DNA of 7,879 nucleotides, from contig CAAFNI010000032.1 of NCBI GenBank assembly GCA_900764215.1, positions 1 through 7,879 of the forward strand. The letters run 5' to 3'. This document shows positions 4,948 through 7,879 of the stretch, piece by piece. Position 1 is the stretch's first letter. Each line of letters starts with the position of its first letter. This DNA comes from an uncultured Sutterella sp. GTDB taxonomy: Bacteria; Pseudomonadota; Gammaproteobacteria; Burkholderiales; Burkholderiaceae_F. The notes beneath the pieces are model-generated. The model saw only the letters and a program-made list of their open reading frames with translations. It searched no databases and was not told the origin of the DNA. The position numbers were made by a program, and so were the translations under genes.

Positions 4948-7206
4948 ATGGATACATTCATACTTGCTGCGCTGGCGCTTTTGGGCGCGCTTGCCGTCAT
5001 TGACCTTTTCGTCGGCGTCTCGAACGACGCCGTCAACTTTCTCAATTCCGCCGTCGGTTCACGCACGGCGCCCTTCTGGGTGATCATGACGGTCGCCAGC
5101 CTCGGCGTTCTGCTCGGCGCCACCTTCTCGTCAGGCATGATGGAGGTCGCCCGCACGGGCGTTCTCGTTCCCGAACACTTCACCTTCAAGGAGGTGATCA
5201 TCGTCTTTACGGCCGTCATGGTCTGCGACGTCCTCCTTCTCAACACCTTCAACTCCCTCGGCCTGCCCACCTCCACGACCGTTTCGATCGTCTTCGAGCT
5301 TCTCGGCGGCGCCACCGCGCTCGCCTGCTACAAGGTCTGGTCGAGCGGTGCGCCGATTTCGGATCTCGGACTCTACCTCAATTCCGCCAAGGCGCTCGCC
5401 ATGATCATGGCGATTCTCGTATCCGTCGTCGTGGCCTTCTTCGCCGGCCTCTTCGTGCAGTACCTGCTGCGCCTGATCTTCTCCTTCAACTACGAGCGCT
5501 ACTACAAGCTCTTCGGGGGCGTCTACGGCGGCGTGTCGCTGACGGCCGTCTTCTACTTCCTCGTGATCAAGGGCGCAAAAGGCGCATCCTTCATGCAGCC
5601 CGAGTGGATCGTCTGGATCGACGCCAATACGACGGAGCTGCTGCTGGGATGCTTCGCCGCCCTGACGGTGCTCTTTCAGGCGCTCATCCTGGTGCTGCGC
5701 ATCAACATCTTCCCGATCATCATTCTTGCGGGCACCTTTTCGCTTGCCTTCGCCTTCGCGGGCAACGACCTCGTGAACTTCATCGGCGTGCCGCTCGCCG
5801 CGCTCTCCTCCTACGAGATCTGGTCCGCCGTCGAAGGCGCCGATCCGACGACCTTCACGATGGAGGGCCTGCGGCACAACGACGGAACGCCGACCTACTT
5901 CCTGCTGGCCTCCGGCGTCGTGATGGTGCTCACGCTCTGGTTCTCGAAAAAGGCCCACCGCGTCATCCGCACGTCGATCAGTCTCGCCTCGGCCGCCCGC
6001 GGCGGTAAGGAGCAGTTCGGCTCCTCGCTGCCCGCCCGCGTCGTCGTGCGTTCCGCAATCCGCTTCAACAACGTGGCGCACCAGCTCATTCCCGCTTCGG
6101 TGCTCAAGAGCCTGGCGACGCGCTTTGAAAAGAAGAAGCTTGCGCCGGGCGAAGTCGAGCTGCCCTTCGACGAAATCCGCGCGAGCGTCAACCTCGTGCT
6201 CGCCGCGGCGCTCATTGCTTCGGCCACGAGCCTCAAGCTGCCGCTCTCCACCACCTACGTGACCTTCATGGTCGCCATGGGTTCGTCGCTCGCCGACGGC
6301 GCCTGGGACCGCGAATCCGCCGTGTACCGCATCTCGGGCGTGCTCACCGTCATTTCGGGCTGGTTCATGACCGCCTTTACGGCCTTCACCGCCTGCGCGC
6401 TCATCTGCATGCTCTTCATCAGCTGGGGCGAGCCGCTTCAGCTCATCATGATGGTGCTGGCCCTCATCGTCGTCATTCGCACGAATTTCTTCGTGAAGGA
6501 CGTCGACGAGACGCCGGACCATGAGCGCATCGACCGCGGAGACAAGGCGAGCATTCGCGACCTTCTCACGGAGAGCGTCAACGACAATCTCAACGCCACG
6601 CTTACGCTCTATGCGCAGGGCCTGCAGGCTTTCCTCGACGAGGACGACCAGAAGCTTCGCGACCTCAAGGGCGACGCCGCCCAGCTCTTCGACTTCATCA
6701 CGATGCGCCGCGGCGAATACTACAACATGGCGCTCGAAGGCAGCGGTTCGCGCTCCGACCGCGACGCCCGCAACTTCTACTACCGAGCCTTCACGAGCAT
6801 GAAGGAAGTGAGCCACTCGCTTCGAGATCAGATCGGCGTTGCGCAGAACTACGTGGCCAATTCCCACTCGCCCTTTACCGGGCGCATGCGCGACAACATC
6901 AAGTCTCTCTCCAAGCGGCTGATCCTCATACGCGACAACTTCGTGCCGGCCAACTGCACGCAGGCGCTGGAGCTCATCGACGAGGCGCAGCGCGACTTCA
7001 TGACGCAGATCGGCGAAGAGAAGATCTCGCTTCGCAAGTCCGAACTCTACCTCGGGTATCTGCTCTTTGCGCGCGAGGTGCTCAACCGCTACATGATGGT
7101 GAAGCTCCTTCAGAGCGAGCTTGAGGCCGGGCTCGCCTCTCGCGAGCAGGCGGGATACGCCGCCGAGGACGACAAGGTGGAGCCCCTGCAGCCGTCCGAA
7201 CGATAG
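4948..7206 (+). CDS. PiT-family inorganic phosphate transporter with C-terminal PhoU-like domain
   Basis: A 752-residue inner-membrane protein. Residues 1 to about 510 are a PHO4/PiT domain with the two inverted signature repeats: GVSNDAVNF (Asn26, Asp27, Asn30) with PTSTT at 107-111, and GNDLVNF (Asn273, Asp274, Asn277) with PLSTT at 432-436. A basic cytoplasmic loop lies near 333-407, as in other PiT proteins. From about 520 to 735 the protein is soluble, charged and helical, resembling PhoU/DUF47 domains, so transporter and probable regulator are one chain. PiT proteins import phosphate (often as metal-phosphate) with H+ or Na+; the coupling ion is not evident. E. coli PitA has about 500 residues and lacks this tail. 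I chose the ATG at 4948: the frame stays open upstream, but that part is shadow of the MFS gene and intergenic DNA. No strong SD is visible. It may be under PhoB control (4855-4882) and ends at a bidirectional terminator. Confidence 0.93.
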   Translation: MDTFILAALALLGALAVIDLFVGVSNDAVNFLNSAVGSRTAPFWVIMTVASLGVLLGATFSSGMMEVARTGVLVPEHFTFKEVIIVFTAVMVCDVLLLNTFNSLGLPTSTTVSIVFELLGGATALACYKVWSSGAPISDLGLYLNSAKALAMIMAILVSVVVAFFAGLFVQYLLRLIFSFNYERYYKLFGGVYGGVSLTAVFYFLVIKGAKGASFMQPEWIVWIDANTTELLLGCFAALTVLFQALILVLRINIFPIIILAGTFSLAFAFAGNDLVNFIGVPLAALSSYEIWSAVEGADPTTFTMEGLRHNDGTPTYFLLASGVVMVLTLWFSKKAHRVIRTSISLASAARGGKEQFGSSLPARVVVRSAIRFNNVAHQLIPASVLKSLATRFEKKKLAPGEVELPFDEIRASVNLVLAAALIASATSLKLPLSTTYVTFMVAMGSSLADGAWDRESAVYRISGVLTVISGWFMTAFTAFTACALICMLFISWGEPLQLIMMVLALIVVIRTNFFVKDVDETPDHERIDRGDKASIRDLLTESVNDNLNATLTLYAQGLQAFLDEDDQKLRDLKGDAAQLFDFITMRRGEYYNMALEGSGSRSDRDARNFYYRAFTSMKEVSHSLRDQIGVAQNYVANSHSPFTGRMRDNIKSLSKRLILIRDNFVPANCTQALELIDEAQRDFMTQIGEEKISLRKSELYLGYLLFAREVLNRYMMVKLLQSELEAGLASREQAGYAAEDDKVEPLQPSER

Positions 7207-7218
7207 GGCGCCCGTGAA

Positions 7219-7237
7219 GGCCTCCCTGAGGGAGGCC
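7219..7237 (+). repeat. GGCCTCCC/GGGAGGCC hairpin after the PiT gene
   Basis: A perfect 8-bp inverted repeat with a TGA loop starts 13 bases after the PiT stop. It shares its core with the palindrome at 4810-4825 before the same gene. No T-run follows directly, but the strong terminator at 7245 begins 7 bases later, so it probably stabilises the mRNA end. Confidence 0.55.
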
Positions 7238-7244
7238 GCATGAG

Positions 7245-7282
7245 AAAAGGACCGATCCGCATGCCGCCGGACCGGTCCTTTT
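7245..7282. terminator. Bidirectional intrinsic terminator between convergent genes
   Basis: A 14-bp stem with one A-C mismatch runs from 7245-7258 to 7269-7282 around a 10-base loop. AAAA starts it and TTTT ends it, so both strands have a T-run after a GC-rich core. It lies between the PiT stop (7206) and the stop of the convergent ABC gene (7312), and can end both transcripts. Confidence 0.9.
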
Positions 7283-7311
7283 CTTATGCAAAGCTCCTTT
7301 GCATTGCACGC

Positions 7312-7879
7312 CTATTTCGGCTCTACGGCGGCAACGCAGGTGTAGCGCCTCTCGGGGAAGTCGAGTTCGCGTATGCGAACGCGAACGTCAAAGACCTCCG
7401 AGAGCATGTCCTCCGTCATGACGTCGCGGGTGTCTCCGAAGATGGGCGGGCGGTGCTTGGGCACTAGCAGCGTCTTGGTGGAGATTTTCAGGGCGTGGGC
7501 GGGAAAGTGCGTGTTGATGACGGCGCCGAGCCCTTGTGCGGTGAGGCGCTCGATGACGTTGAGAACCACCATCTGATTGCGGAAGTCGAGGTTCGATTCA
7601 GGCTCGTCGAGCACCAGGATGCGGGGTTCGGCCGCAAGGGCCCGGGCGATGAGCGCAAGTTGGAACTGGCCGCCCGACACCTCGCTGCAGAGGCGTCCGG
7701 CGAGATGGTCGATGCCGACCTCGGCCATGACGCGGTCGACCACCGCCCAGTCCGCATCGGACGGCAGGCTGAAGGGGCCGATGCGGGCGCTGCGTCCGAG
7801 AACGACCATGTCTGCGAGCGTCATGGAGGCAAAGCCAGGGAGCTTCGCCTGAGGCACGTAGCCTATCGTCCGCCAGAAG
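7312..7879 (-). CDS. ABC importer ATPase, iron-siderophore/haem/B12 (FecE-BtuD) type, 5' end cut off
   Basis: The last 189 residues or so of an ATP-binding cassette subunit; the beginning, including Walker A, lies beyond the right edge. Reading from the edge, one sees the Q-loop as GYVPQ, the ABC signature as EVSGGQ followed by QLALIARALA, Walker B as ILVLDEP with the D-loop SNLD, and the H-loop histidine in INTHFP. GYVPQ, the AxMTLxDMVxxGR segment and the C-terminal layout fit the family 3.A.1.14 ATPases (FecE, FhuC, BtuD, HmuV), usually about 255 residues. It would power uptake of an iron complex, haem or cobalamin through a FecCD-type permease, presumably encoded upstream to the right. The substrate cannot be told. 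It ends with TAG at 7312, just before the shared terminator. The frame continues without a stop to 7879; GTG at 7857 is an internal valine, not a start. Confidence 0.9.
   Translation of the reverse strand, partial: FWRTIGYVPQAKLPGFASMTLADMVVLGRSARIGPFSLPSDADWAVVDRVMAEVGIDHLAGRLCSEVSGGQFQLALIARALAAEPRILVLDEPESNLDFRNQMVVLNVIERLTAQGLGAVINTHFPAHALKISTKTLLVPKHRPPIFGDTRDVMTEDMLSEVFDVRVRIRELDFPERRYTCVAAVEPK

Noticed and set aside
5131..6867. 578-codon open frame on the minus strand opposite the PiT gene
   Set aside because: Its translation is extreme in Arg, Glu, His and Asp with no fold-like pattern, as expected for the antisense of a GC-rich membrane-protein gene.

Overview
The window is the left end of a draft Illumina contig. 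Bases 1-30 are a Nextera (Tn5) transposase adapter, not genome, so the true sequence starts at base 31. The rest is GC-rich, Gram-negative, chromosome-like DNA. A lipoprotein, an MdtG-type efflux pump, a siderophore/haem/B12-type importer ATPase and a Bacteroidetes-like PiT-PhoU phosphate transporter together would fit a host-associated proteobacterium. My best guess is a betaproteobacterium of the Sutterellaceae kind, but this rests on remembered protein resemblance and is only moderately to weakly supported. No rRNA, tRNA, CRISPR array, prophage or complete insertion sequence is visible.

Layout: 31-430 has no convincing gene but ends in three hairpins, the last a clear plus-strand intrinsic terminator. 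From 485 to 2124, on the minus strand, lies a two-gene unit: a four-helix membrane protein, then, 17 bases on, a Sel1-repeat protein with seven ungapped 36-residue repeats. Divergent from it is a small lipoprotein gene (2320-2808). Bases 2809-3481 hold no convincing gene but are rich in RNA structure: a possible three-way junction, a perfect Shine-Dalgarno sequence without an ORF next to a possible pseudoknot, and a chain of hairpins ending in a strong terminator at 3354. Then follow, on the plus strand, an MFS efflux pump (3482-4714) and a PiT phosphate transporter with a C-terminal PhoU-like domain (4948-7206). They are separated by 233 bases of palindromes and a Pho-box-like repeat. A bidirectional terminator closes the PiT gene and meets, head-on, a 5'-truncated ABC importer ATPase on the minus strand (7312-7879).

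The genes do not form one pathway. They look like four independent transcription units: membrane protein plus Sel1; lipoprotein; MFS and PiT, each probably with its own promoter; and the ABC importer. The items most worth a second look are the two terminator-ended segments without genes (365-470 and 3153-3354), the SD/pseudoknot element at 2888-2946, and the phosphate transporter with its built-in PhoU-like domain and a possible PhoB site upstream.
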